11,455 nucleotides of DNA from Clostridium sp. SCN 57-10 (GTDB lineage: Bacteria > Bacillota > Clostridia > Oscillospirales > Butyricicoccaceae): the NCBI GenBank assembly GCA_001725215.1, contig MEFT01000058.1:1-11455 (forward strand), written 5' to 3'. Each line of letters opens with the position of its first letter. The first letter of the stretch is position 1. Positions 1 through 7,974 of this stretch are shown piece after piece. The notes beneath the pieces are model-generated. The model saw nothing but the letters and a program-made list of their open reading frames with translations. It made no database searches and was not told the DNA's origin. Made by a program: the position numbers and the translations under genes.

Positions 1-1678
1 CGAGCCGAAATTTCTTCTGACGGCACCGTTACCATCACCACCGCTTCGCAGTCGCCTTACGCGGTGAGAAAGCGGATTTCTGACGTATTTGTGATTCCAT
101 CGGGGCAAATCCAGGTTCATGTTCCGTTTGTCGGCGGGGGCTTCGGAGGTAAATCACCTACATTTCTCGAGATATTGGCGTTCCTTGCCTCGCGGAGCGT
201 GGGGGGCAGGGCGGTTCGGTTAATCATTCCACGAGAGCAGGATTTAGCATCCGCACCCGGCCGTATCGGTTTAGAGGCCGAAATCAAACTGGGGGCCGAC
301 AAACACGGTATGCTCAAAGCGGCAGAAATGACCTATTGGCTTGATTGCGGGGCATATGCCGACATTTCGCCCTATATGGCTAAGGCAATCGCCGTGGACT
401 GCACCGGCCCTTATCATATCGAGCATCTTAGCTGTGATTCCCTCTGCGTGTATACCAATCATACCTACGCGACGTCATTCCGCGGCTTTGCGCACGACTC
501 GTTCACATTTTGCGTCGAGCGCACGATGGATATGCTCGCACGCAAGTGCAGACTGGATCCGCTTGCGCTTCGGCAGCAAAACGCCATTCACGCCGGCAGC
601 TTAACGCCAACGCAGGTTGTGTGCACAGACAGTCTCATCGGCAACTTACCACAGTGCCTGACCGACGTTCAATCGCTCTCGGAGTGGGACGGCGGACAAG
701 CCAAACCCATCAAGCAGCATACCGTTCGTGCAAAGGGTGTGTCTTGCTTTTGGAAAACCGAAAATCCGCCCATAGACTCTATATCGGGCGCCATAATTAC
801 CTTTAACCCTGACGGCAGCGTCAACCTGAACACCGGCGTTGTCGAAATCGGATGCGGCGGGCAAACCAATTTGGCCGTGATGCTGGCCGATCGTCTTGGC
901 ATTCAGCCTGATCAGGTTCACGTTGTGCTGCCCGTTGACACAAGGACTGCGCCCGAGCACTGGAAAACGGTCGCCAGCCTTACGGAGCACATGGCGGGGC
1001 ACGCGGTCATGCGCGCCGCCGATGATTTGATGCGGCGCCAACGGACGCGTCTATTCGAAAAAGAACCCGGAAGCGTTTATCTCCTTCAAGGATACTGTGC
1101 AGGGATATCAGTCGGCCGCGGGAACGTCCATCGGCGAGCCGGCTCTTGGCCGCGGCGGCTTTATGCTGAAAGGGCTAAGCCTGCTCGATCGGCAAACCGG
1201 AAAAGGCAAAACCGGCCCTGCCTGGACGCTTGGCGCACAGGTTGTGGAAGTCGAGGCGGACTTAACGGATTTTTCATACCGCATTCTGGCTGCATCGACC
1301 GTCATGGACGTCGGAAAAGCCATCAACCCCGAGCTGATGCGCGCTGTGACGGCGGGCGGTATGTCGATGGGCATCAGTCTGGCTAGCAGAGAAGCCTTTT
1401 CCTATGACCGGCAGGGAAAACCCCAAACGCCCAACCTGCGCACCTACAAGCTGCTTCATATTGGGCAGGAGCCCGACTATCGGGTTTGCTTTGTCGAAAC
1501 ACCGGAGACAAACTCACCTTACGGTGTACGAAGCTATTCGGAGCACGGCATCATCGGAATACCGGCAGCGCTCGGAAATGCATTGTCGGCGGCGTTCGGA
1601 AAAGAGCTGCTGTTTCTCCCTTTGACCCCGGAGAATATTTGGAGCGCTGCTCAGGAGGATTGCCATGATTCCATTTGA
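1..1678 (+). pseudogene. xdhA: Xanthine dehydrogenase-family molybdopterin-binding subunit, 5'-partial and frameshifted
   Basis: Large catalytic subunit of a molybdenum hydroxylase (xanthine dehydrogenase family), which would bind the Mo-pterin cofactor and hydroxylate a purine-type or other N-heterocycle in the cytoplasm. Frame 1 is open from base 1, so the true start lies upstream. Visible motifs are TASQSP, the glycine-rich GGGFGGK (about 133-153), FRGFAHDSF (about 478-504) and EIGCGGQTN (about 844-870). Frame 1 carries recognisable sequence to AADDLMRR near 1038. The homologous continuation (NGRVYSKKNPE, then GYQSAAGTSIGEP) is in frame 2 from about 1039 to the stop at 1676-1678. In relatives roughly 20 residues lie between these blocks; here they are missing, so this is a deletion with a frameshift and not a simple one-base slip. 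The C-terminal part has DVGKAINP and SEHGIIGIPAALGNAL, where the Glu of SEHG matches the catalytic Glu position. The gene overlaps the FAD subunit by 14 bases. Family assignment is firm; the exact substrate is unknown. Whether the lesion is biological or an assembly error cannot be told from the sequence. Confidence 0.88.
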
Positions 1679-2498
1679 CTTTATCTATTACAGGCCCGAC
1701 TCGCTGTCCGAAGCGTTTGACGCTTGCACTCGGTTGCGCACCGAGGGAAAAGAGCCGGTTTATTATGCGGGCGGCACCGAAATCATCACCATGTCGCGCG
1801 CGGGCAGCATGAGGCCCGGCGCTGTCATCGACATCAAAAACATTCCCGAATGCTCGTATTTGGCGCTTGATTCCGAGGGGCTTCATATTGGCTCGGCGTG
1901 CACGCTGAATCAAATCAAAGAGTCTGACCTTTTCCCTCTGCTATCGTTGGCGTGCGGGAGAATTGCGGATCATACAAACCAGTGCAGAATCACGCTCGGC
2001 GGTAACCTGTGTGGTGCCATCATGTACAGAGAGACCAGCCTGCCACTGCTGCTATCCGATGCGACCGTCACGCTGCTTGGGTCTTCCGGTTTGCGCAATG
2101 CAGCGATAGGCGATGTGTTTCAAGGCAGTATGCACCTGTCCCCCTGCGAGCTCGTCGTGCAGCTGCATATCCCCGAGTGGGCCTTGGGTGCGACGCATTT
2201 CCACGTCAAGCAAACCTCAAATGAAAAAATTGATTACCCTCTCGTAAGTATGGCAGCGCTCTACAAAGACAGCTTTCTGCGTGTCGCATTCTCCGGAGTT
2301 TGCTCGTTTCCCTTCCGTGATGCAAGCATAGAAGCTGTGGTAAACGACCATTCCCTTTCCCCTGCCGCGCGCGCCGCGCGTGCCGCAGCGCTGCTGCCCG
2401 AGCCGCCTTGCCATAATGTAGAAGGCTCGAGCGGATATCGGATATTCGTATTCAAAAACATGCTCCAAGCCCTTTTGGGCGAGGTCAATCATGGTTAG
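1665..2498 (+). CDS. xdhB: Xanthine dehydrogenase-family FAD-binding subunit
   Basis: Medium subunit of the molybdenum hydroxylase, 277 residues, close to the usual 280-290 for this family. It binds FAD and passes electrons from the iron-sulfur subunit to the external acceptor. The two FAD-contact motifs are present: YYAGGTEI near residues 36-43 and ITLGGNLCGA near residues 110-120. The C-terminal third (about residues 175-277) fits the CO dehydrogenase flavoprotein C-terminal domain. The ATG at 1665 is preceded by AGGAGG at 1653-1658 with six bases of spacing. It lies inside the last codons of the molybdopterin subunit gene, and the 3' end overlaps the iron-sulfur subunit gene by eight bases, so the three are probably translationally coupled. 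The reading frame is intact, unlike the gene before it. The family call is secure; the name xdhB assumes xanthine-type substrate specificity, which is not shown by the sequence. Confidence 0.9.
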   Translation: MIPFDFIYYRPDSLSEAFDACTRLRTEGKEPVYYAGGTEIITMSRAGSMRPGAVIDIKNIPECSYLALDSEGLHIGSACTLNQIKESDLFPLLSLACGRIADHTNQCRITLGGNLCGAIMYRETSLPLLLSDATVTLLGSSGLRNAAIGDVFQGSMHLSPCELVVQLHIPEWALGATHFHVKQTSNEKIDYPLVSMAALYKDSFLRVAFSGVCSFPFRDASIEAVVNDHSLSPAARAARAAALLPEPPCHNVEGSSGYRIFVFKNMLQALLGEVNHG

Positions 2499-3036
2499 AT
2501 ATGAAGGTAAAACGGTTATCACACTGGATGTAAACGGCGGTCGGCATGAGCTGGCGGTTCGCCCCGCCGACTTGCTGCTTGATGTTCTGCGCGAACAGCT
2601 CGGTTTAACCGGCGCAAAGCCGGGCTGCAAAAACGGCGATTGCGGGGCGTGTACGGTCATCATGGACGGATGGCCGGCAAAATCCTGTCTGGTTCTTGCG
2701 GTAGAAGCGGCGGGGCATTCGATTCAAACAGTCGAAGGCTTCGGCGGCGCGGCCGCCGTGCAACAGGCTTTTGTTCAGGAAAACGCGTTCCAATGCGGCT
2801 ACTGCACCTCGGGCTTTTTGATGGTGTGCCATGCGCTGCACACGCAGCACCCTGATATGCCGGACGAGCTGGTCATAGAAGAATGGCTTCAGTCCAACCT
2901 CTGCCGCTGTACAAGCTATCAGGAGATACGCAACGCCGTGTACCGTATGTACCAAAAGGAGCCGCCCCCATTTGATTGCAGCGATTCGCTTTCACGCATA
3001 CGCTATCATACCGCCGAAAAAGCAGAAACCCAGTGA
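2491..3036 (+). CDS. xdhC: Xanthine dehydrogenase-family [2Fe-2S] iron-sulfur subunit
   Basis: Small electron-transfer subunit, 181 residues, of the molybdenum hydroxylase. The N-terminal plant-type ferredoxin domain has Cys46, Cys51, Cys54 and Cys66 (C-x4-C-x2-C-x11-C) for one [2Fe-2S] cluster. The helical domain has Cys102, Cys105, Cys138 and Cys140 (QCGYC and LCRC) for the second, pterin-proximal cluster. Gln101, just before Cys102, is the residue that usually contacts the pterin. The last 35 or so residues, after the second cluster, are a little longer than in many homologues and show no known motif. The ATG at 2491 overlaps the end of the FAD gene (ATGGTTAG), and a GAGG sits just upstream. 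The stop codon TGA at 3034-3036 lies inside the left arm of the downstream terminator hairpin. All eight cluster ligands are present, so this subunit should fold even though the molybdopterin subunit gene is broken. Confidence 0.93.
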   Translation: MVRYEGKTVITLDVNGGRHELAVRPADLLLDVLREQLGLTGAKPGCKNGDCGACTVIMDGWPAKSCLVLAVEAAGHSIQTVEGFGGAAAVQQAFVQENAFQCGYCTSGFLMVCHALHTQHPDMPDELVIEEWLQSNLCRCTSYQEIRNAVYRMYQKEPPPFDCSDSLSRIRYHTAEKAETQ

Positions 3037-3057
3037 GTATGGCACTCACTGGGTTTT
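3026..3057. terminator. Rho-independent terminator between convergent operons, probably bidirectional
   Basis: A perfect inverted repeat of 13 base pairs (left arm 3026-3038, right arm 3044-3056) surrounds a five-base loop, ATGGC. On the plus strand the stem is followed by TTTT and then further T-rich sequence (CGTTTCGTTTCG). On the minus strand the stem is followed by TTT and, four bases on, TTTTT, so it can also serve the hyp operon that ends at 3113. The left arm contains the stop codon of the iron-sulfur subunit gene. The rest of the 76-base gap (3037-3112) shows no other feature. Confidence 0.85.
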
Positions 3058-3112
3058 CGTTTCGTTTCGCGGCGAGTATGGCGGAAATCTTCAAACCGCA
3101 TGTGCACGCGCG

Positions 3113-4096
3113 TCAGCAGATGCGCGGAAGGCCTTCGCCGTAAAGCTCGGGCACAATGCGCGTGCCTCCGATGGCGGTGTGCATGACGAGCAGCGGCTCG
3201 CCGGGCGCGACGACGCCGATGATCGCCGCATTCTCCCCGTATTTCGCCCCTCTCAGCGCGGCGAGCGCCTTTTCCGCGTCTTCCTGCGGGACGACGGCCA
3301 CAAACTTACCCTCGTTGCCCATATAAAGCGGATCAAGCCCGAGAATGCCGCACAAACCGGCGACGGGCGGTGGCACGGGCAGGCGCTCTTCCCACAGCTC
3401 GAAGCGGCACGCGGAAGCGGTGGCAAATTCGTTGAGCACGGTGGCCAAACCGCCGCGCGTCACGTCACGCAGCGCGCGCACACGCGCGCCGCTTCCAAAA
3501 AGAGCCTCAACGGCCTCGCCAAGCGGCGCGCAGTCGCTTTTAATACCGTTTGCGATGCCCATACGCGCGCTTAAGATGGCGGCGTGATGCTCACCGAGAA
3601 AGCCGGAGATGAGCACGGCGTCTCCCGCGCGGCAGTGCGCCGCGCCGACGCTGCGCTCCTGCGGCACAAAGCCAACGCCCGCGGTGTTGATGTAAACGCC
3701 GCCGCTGCCCTCGATCACCTTGGTGTCGCCCGCCACAATCGTCACGCCCGCTTCGCGCGCCGTGTCCGCCATCGACTGCGCGATGCGCGCCAGATCGTCT
3801 GTTTCGGCGCCCTCTTCAATGATAAAGCCGCACGTCAGATAGCGCGGCGTCGCGCCGCGCATCAGCAGGTCGTTCACCGTGCCGCACACCGAGAGCCTTC
3901 CGATGTCGCTGCCCGCGAAAAAGAGCGGCGTCACGACGAAGCTGTCGGTCGTCACGGCGAGCGTCGCCGCACCGGGCACCACGGCGGCATCCTCCATCGC
4001 GTCGAGCACGGAGTTTTGAAAGCGGGCGGCAAACACCTGGGCGATCAGCTCCGAGGTAGCCTTTCCGCCGCTGCCGTGCGCCATCGTAATTTTCAT
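3113..4096 (-). CDS. hypE: Hydrogenase maturation protein HypE (carbamoyl dehydratase)
   Basis: HypE, 327 residues, of the PurM/AIR synthase fold. HypF transfers a carbamoyl group to the C-terminal cysteine of HypE, and HypE dehydrates it with ATP to a thiocyanate, the source of the CN ligands of the NiFe site. The protein begins MKITMAHGSGGKAT, the usual glycine-rich HypE N-terminus, and ends in PRIC, with the acceptor cysteine as the last residue; this ending separates it from SelD, ThiL and PurM. The start chosen is ATG at 4096, preceded by AAGGAG at 4106-4111 with nine bases of spacing. An in-frame TTG at 4117 would place that ribosome binding site inside the gene. It is the last gene of the ech-hyp operon, separated from hypD by 48 AT-rich bases, the widest complete gap in the operon, so it is not translationally coupled to hypD. 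The terminator hairpin follows its stop. Confidence 0.95.
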   Translation of the reverse strand: MKITMAHGSGGKATSELIAQVFAARFQNSVLDAMEDAAVVPGAATLAVTTDSFVVTPLFFAGSDIGRLSVCGTVNDLLMRGATPRYLTCGFIIEEGAETDDLARIAQSMADTAREAGVTIVAGDTKVIEGSGGVYINTAGVGFVPQERSVGAAHCRAGDAVLISGFLGEHHAAILSARMGIANGIKSDCAPLGEAVEALFGSGARVRALRDVTRGGLATVLNEFATASACRFELWEERLPVPPPVAGLCGILGLDPLYMGNEGKFVAVVPQEDAEKALAALRGAKYGENAAIIGVVAPGEPLLVMHTAIGGTRIVPELYGEGLPRIC

Positions 4097-4105
4097 TGCG
4101 GCACG

Positions 4106-4111
4106 CTCCTT
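4106..4111 (-). promoter_or_regulatory. Ribosome binding site of hypE
   Basis: AAGGAG on the minus strand, nine bases before the ATG at 4096. It decides the start of hypE against the in-frame TTG at 4117, which lies upstream of it. Confidence 0.75.
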
Positions 4112-4144
4112 CTCCAATACAAAACGAACTTATTCGCCTTTTTA

Positions 4145-5176
4145 TTACCTTTTGTTACTATAATATTGATAGCAGCTGCCCTCTTGGGATACCATGCACG
4201 CCCCCTGCGGCGACTGTGGCGTACACGCCGTGCCATACAGCGGGCAGGCGCTTGGGGTAATCTCGCCGACGAGCACGCTTGCACAGCGGCAGCCGGGGTG
4301 AAGCCCGCCGTCTTCCGTCAGCTCGGCGCTGCCTGCGTCAAACGCGCCCCACTCGGCGCGAAGCCGCATGCCCGACTCCGGCAAAACGCCCATGCCGCGC
4401 CACGCGGCATCGCATGGCTCAAAAAAGCGCGAGACGAGCTGGCGTGCCGTCTCGTTGCCTCTCTCCGCCACCACCGAGGGGTAAAGGTTTTTCACCACGC
4501 CCCTGCCGCGCAGCTTGACGAGCGCGTAAAGCGCGTCGATGAGCTGCGGCGGCTCGAAGCCCGCGATGACGAACGGTATACCGTACCGTTCGGCGAGCGG
4601 AACAAACGGCGCAACACCGGTAATCACGCTGACGTGTCCGGGCGCAAGAAATCCGTCTATGCCGCCCTGGTGAGTGCACACCCAGTCAATGACGGCCGGC
4701 ATGGTTTTAAGCGACGTAAGCAGCCGCACGTTGCGCAAACCGAGCCGCAGCGCTTCGCTGAGCAGCAGCGCGTAAACGGGTTCCGTCGTCTCAAACCCGA
4801 CGGCGGCAAACACAAATGTTTTGTGCGGCTCTGCCGCGGCAAGCGGCAGCATATCCATCGGAGAATAGACCATGCGCACCTGCCCGCCACGCGCTTTGGC
4901 ATCTTGCAGACTGCCGTCGCTTCCCTTGACGCGCAGCAGGTCGCCGAATGACACGACGACGTGGTTCGGCTCAAGGCTGAGCGCCGCAAGACGGTCAAGG
5001 TATGACGTCACGGTGACGCACACGGGGCAGCCCGGGCCGGAGATCAGCCGAATTGCGGGCGGAAGCATACCGGCGATACCGCTGTGCGAGATCGCCGCCG
5101 TGTGGGTGCCGCACACCTCCATGAGGCGCACGGGCGGTCCGTCATAACCTGTCAAAAAGTCTTTTCTGCTCAGCAT
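4145..5176 (-). CDS. hypD: Hydrogenase maturation protein HypD, Fe-S scaffold
   Basis: HypD, 343 residues, a [4Fe-4S] protein that with HypC forms the scaffold on which Fe(CN)2CO is built. The three conserved motifs are visible: MEVCGTHT with Cys22, GPGCPVC with Cys50 and Cys53, and the loop containing VGFETTEP. The C-terminal cluster domain has HPGCRC, then cysteines in the SACPLYGTAC region and in GACMVSQEGSCYQYY, matching the usual HypD ending. Length is slightly under the typical 360-380 residues but nothing conserved seems missing. ATG at 5176 overlaps the last codons of hypC by seven bases; only a weak purine-rich stretch precedes it, so translation probably depends on coupling to hypC. 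HypC and HypD act as a 1:1 complex, which fits the coupling. Confidence 0.95.
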   Translation of the reverse strand: MLSRKDFLTGYDGPPVRLMEVCGTHTAAISHSGIAGMLPPAIRLISGPGCPVCVTVTSYLDRLAALSLEPNHVVVSFGDLLRVKGSDGSLQDAKARGGQVRMVYSPMDMLPLAAAEPHKTFVFAAVGFETTEPVYALLLSEALRLGLRNVRLLTSLKTMPAVIDWVCTHQGGIDGFLAPGHVSVITGVAPFVPLAERYGIPFVIAGFEPPQLIDALYALVKLRGRGVVKNLYPSVVAERGNETARQLVSRFFEPCDAAWRGMGVLPESGMRLRAEWGAFDAGSAELTEDGGLHPGCRCASVLVGEITPSACPLYGTACTPQSPQGACMVSQEGSCYQYYSNKR

Positions 5177-5385
5177 AGACCGTCCATTTCCGCAAACAGC
5201 TCGGCAAGGCAGTCATAGTCCTGCCGCGACACGACCTGCAGAATGCAGCCGGCATGCACAAGCACATAGTCGCCCGGCTTGACGGAAACAAGGCCTGCCT
5301 GCGCGCGGATGCGATTTCCGCTGAAATCGACCTCGGCAATCGTTCCTTCTACGCTGATAACTTTCCCCGGCATTGCCACACACAT
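5170..5385 (-). CDS. hypC: Hydrogenase maturation chaperone HypC
   Basis: HypC/HupF/HybG family, 71 residues, the normal small size. It begins MCVAMPGKVI: Cys2, exposed after removal of Met1, is the residue that binds the iron unit and later contacts the large subunit precursor. The conserved histidine is in DYVLVHAGCILQVV (near residue 44), and the fold is the expected OB-type beta barrel. The start is ATG at 5383-5385, since a longer open frame reaching upstream has no HypC homology and overlaps hypF. An AAAGGGGG ribosome binding site lies about eight bases upstream. Nineteen bases separate it from hypF, and it overlaps hypD by seven bases. Confidence 0.95.
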   Translation of the reverse strand: MCVAMPGKVISVEGTIAEVDFSGNRIRAQAGLVSVKPGDYVLVHAGCILQVVSRQDYDCLAELFAEMDGLC

Positions 5386-5404
5386 GGCAGAAGCCCCCTT
5401 TCGT

Positions 5405-7636
5405 TCATTGCGCGACGCGCTGCGCACACAGCCACGCCTGCCCAAGACAGATTCCGCCGTCGTTGCACGGCGTTTCACGGTTAAAATAAACCTCAAAGCC
5501 GTCCGCCTCAAGCAGGCGGACGCACTGCTCCATGAGAAGCAGGTTGCCGAACACACCACCACTCAGCGCGACGGCACGTTCGCCGCTGCGCGCCCGCAGC
5601 GTGGCGCACACCGCCAAAACGGCGCGCGCAAGCGCCAGATGAAAGCCGAGCGCAACCGCGCCGACCGACGCGCCTTCGCGCGCCGCACGCATCACATCGC
5701 GTAGCAGTCCGATTTGGTCGAGCAGCAGCCCTTCGGCCGTGTCTTGGGCGGCAAGCGTCAGCGGATAGGGCGCCTCGCCCACCGCCTGCGCGGCGGCCGC
5801 CGCGTTTTCAAGCGCAATGGCGCACTCGCCCTCATAGGTGTTTTGCATGCGGATGCCCAAAGCGGCGCTCACCGCGTCAAACAGCCTGCCCATGCTAGAG
5901 CTTTCACAAGTGTTGACGCCGGCGCGCAGCGCGGCGGCAACCCACCCGGCACGCTCGTCGTCGCTTTCTTCGCCGCACGCCAGCCGATAGCAAAGCGCGG
6001 TGAGCGACGCGTCTTTCGATACGCGGTCTCCGCCGCACAGCGAAACATAGCGCAAATGCGCCGCGCGCGTAAAATCCGCGCCGTGGCACAGCAGAAATTC
6101 GCCGCCCCACGCCGCGCCGTCTGTGCCGAAGCCTGTGCCGTCAAACGAAACGCCGATGCAGCTGTGCAGTCCATGCTCGGCCATGACCGAAGCGGCGTGC
6201 GCGTGGTGGTGCTGCACTTCGGTAAGCGGCAGACCGAGCGACCGAGCAAGCTGCACGGTGTGGTAGCCGGGATGCATATCGCAGGCAACGGCGCGCGGCG
6301 CAAGGCCGAAAATGCCCTCCATGCGGCTCAGCTGGGCGCGATAAGTCTCAAAGACCGCGTATTCCTCCATATCGCCGAAATGCTGGCTCAGGTAGGCGCG
6401 GTTGCCGCGCATCAGACAGAAGCATGCTTTCAAGTCGCCGCCCATGGCAAGCACAGGCACAGATGCCTCCTGGGTGAGGAAGATCGGCGCAGGCACATAG
6501 CCGCGGCTGCGGCGTATGAGCTGCGGCACGCCGCAGACGACGCGCGCGACCGAATCGTCGAGCGGGGCAACGATGGCGCGCGTGTGATAAAGCACGCCGC
6601 CGACGCAGTCGGACGGCAGGGCAAGTGCCGACGCATCGTCCGTGATAATGGGCTCGTTCGTCAGGTTTCCGCTCGTCATGACGAGCGCGCCGCACGCGTC
6701 GGTCAGCAACTGATGAAGCCCCGTATAGGGCAAAAACGCGCCGAGAAAGCGGCTTTCGTCGCTCACATCGCGGCAAAACGGCTCGCTTAACTTAGGCAGC
6801 AACACGATGGGCCGCGCAGGAGAGGAGAGCAGCGCCTGCTCCTCCTCGGTGACACGGCAGACGGCGCGCACCGCGTCGAGCGAAGGGAACATGACGGCAA
6901 ACGGCTTTTTGTCGCGCCGTTTGAGGCGGCGCAGCGTGTCAACGGCGCGCTCGCTGCGCGGGTCGCACGCAAGCTGATAACCGCCGATGCCCTTGATCGC
7001 CAGCACCGCACCTTCGCGCAGCAGCCGCACACCCTCCTCCAGAGCCGCCGCGCCGTCAAGCCGCGTGCTTTCGCTCTGAAAGATGAGCTGAGGCCCGCAG
7101 TCATGGCACGAGATGGTCTGGGCATGGCGGCGGCGCGTCTCCGTCGTATACTCCGCTTCGCACGCGGGGCACATGGGAAACGCGTCCATCGTAATGTTGC
7201 AGCGGTCATAGGGTAGACGCTCTAAAATACTGTAACGCGGGCCGCAGGCAACGCAGCTGATAAACGGATAGCCGTACCGCCGGTCATCCGCCGCATAAAG
7301 CTCGCGCAGGCAATCCTCGCAAATCGGCAGATCGGGCGGAAAGAGCGGCGTTTCGTCGCTTTGCAGCTCACTTTCGATGATGGCAAAGTCGTCAAATGCG
7401 CGCGGCTCTATCTCCTCGGTCACGACGCGCGACACCTGCGCCCCCCTCGGCGCACTGTGCGCAAGCTCGTGCGCAAACTGCCGGATGCGCTCCGGCTCGC
7501 CCTCGGCGTCAATCTCCACGATACCGCCGCTGTTTTTCACCGTTCCCCGCACGCCAAGCCGTTCGGCAATACGTGCGACAAAGGGGCGGTATCCCACCCC
7601 TTGTACGACGCCGAGCACCGTGATATGACAGGTCAT
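5405..7636 (-). CDS. hypF: Carbamoyltransferase HypF
   Basis: HypF, 743 residues, full length. It uses carbamoyl phosphate and ATP to make carbamoyl-adenylate and transfers the carbamoyl group to HypE. Domains in order: acylphosphatase (about 1-90, GVVQGVGYRPFV with Arg17 and Asn35); two zinc fingers with Cys106/109/128/131 and Cys156/159/177/180; YrdC-like domain (about 200-380, KGIGGYQLACD at 215-225 and MTSGN at 320-324); and the Kae1-like domain (about 390-743) with the metal-binding histidines in VQHHHAHA (474-481), the FDGTGFGTDGAAWGGE segment (499-513) and LSGGVFGN near the C-terminus. All catalytic motifs are present. The ATG at 7636 overlaps the hypA stop in an ATGA arrangement, so the two are coupled. 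This gene is visibly GC-rich at third positions, which creates long false open frames on the opposite strand. Confidence 0.97.
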   Translation of the reverse strand: MTCHITVLGVVQGVGYRPFVARIAERLGVRGTVKNSGGIVEIDAEGEPERIRQFAHELAHSAPRGAQVSRVVTEEIEPRAFDDFAIIESELQSDETPLFPPDLPICEDCLRELYAADDRRYGYPFISCVACGPRYSILERLPYDRCNITMDAFPMCPACEAEYTTETRRRHAQTISCHDCGPQLIFQSESTRLDGAAALEEGVRLLREGAVLAIKGIGGYQLACDPRSERAVDTLRRLKRRDKKPFAVMFPSLDAVRAVCRVTEEEQALLSSPARPIVLLPKLSEPFCRDVSDESRFLGAFLPYTGLHQLLTDACGALVMTSGNLTNEPIITDDASALALPSDCVGGVLYHTRAIVAPLDDSVARVVCGVPQLIRRSRGYVPAPIFLTQEASVPVLAMGGDLKACFCLMRGNRAYLSQHFGDMEEYAVFETYRAQLSRMEGIFGLAPRAVACDMHPGYHTVQLARSLGLPLTEVQHHHAHAASVMAEHGLHSCIGVSFDGTGFGTDGAAWGGEFLLCHGADFTRAAHLRYVSLCGGDRVSKDASLTALCYRLACGEESDDERAGWVAAALRAGVNTCESSSMGRLFDAVSAALGIRMQNTYEGECAIALENAAAAAQAVGEAPYPLTLAAQDTAEGLLLDQIGLLRDVMRAAREGASVGAVALGFHLALARAVLAVCATLRARSGERAVALSGGVFGNLLLMEQCVRLLEADGFEVYFNRETPCNDGGICLGQAWLCAQRVAQ

Positions 7637-7974
7637 GCGAACGTAAAGCCCTCAATGTCCATTTCCTTGCCGATGTCGGTCGGCTCGCCCGGCGTACCGC
7701 ACTTCGGGCATTCATAGTGGAACGGCACGCGCTCAAACGTCGCCGCGCAGCGCGGGCAGCGCAGCACGGTTTTGACATGGCGCACACACAGCTCCGCGCC
7801 TTCGCACACCGTACCCTTCCAATTATCCTCAAGGAACATGCGAATGCTCTCTTCCGAATAGGTCGAGCTGTCTCCAATGGCAAGGTGAATTTTCGTCACC
7901 TTATTTTTGCCCTGCTGTTTCGCCGCTTCTTCGGCGTGTTCTAGAATGTGAACCGCCTCGTGATGATCATGCAT
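7633..7974 (-). CDS. hypA: Hydrogenase nickel incorporation protein HypA
   Basis: HypA, 113 residues, the usual size. It binds nickel through the N-terminal Met-His and helps deliver it to the large subunit after iron insertion. His2 follows Met1 (MHDHHEAV), with extra histidines at 4 and 5. The zinc domain has Cys73, Cys76, Cys89 and Cys92 (CPRC, twelve residues, CPKC). The start is ATG at 7972-7974, preceded by AAAGGAG; a longer open frame extends upstream but loses the essential N-terminal Met-His. The gene overlaps echF by eight bases and hypF by four, placing maturation genes in the same transcript as the enzyme. Its usual partner, the GTPase HypB, is not encoded in the window. Confidence 0.94.
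   Translation of the reverse strand: MHDHHEAVHILEHAEEAAKQQGKNKVTKIHLAIGDSSTYSEESIRMFLEDNWKGTVCEGAELCVRHVKTVLRCPRCAATFERVPFHYECPKCGTPGEPTDIGKEMDIEGFTFA

Noticed and set aside
1097..1678. A separate gene starting at the GTG at 1097
   Set aside because: The frame shows family homology upstream of that codon, no ribosome binding site precedes it, and it lacks the N-terminal half of the protein.
3113..4096. Selenophosphate synthase (SelD) next to a xanthine dehydrogenase operon
   Set aside because: SelD shares the fold and would suit a selenium-dependent hydroxylase, but the protein ends in PRIC and sits behind hypF-C-D, which identifies HypE.
3584..4951. A 455-codon open frame on the plus strand
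   Set aside because: It lies antisense to hypE and hypD, whose motifs are clear. Its product is rich in Arg, Ala and His without any domain, as expected from a GC-rich shadow frame.
5714..6790. A 358-codon open frame on the plus strand
   Set aside because: Antisense to the middle of hypF, with no recognisable domain and biased composition.
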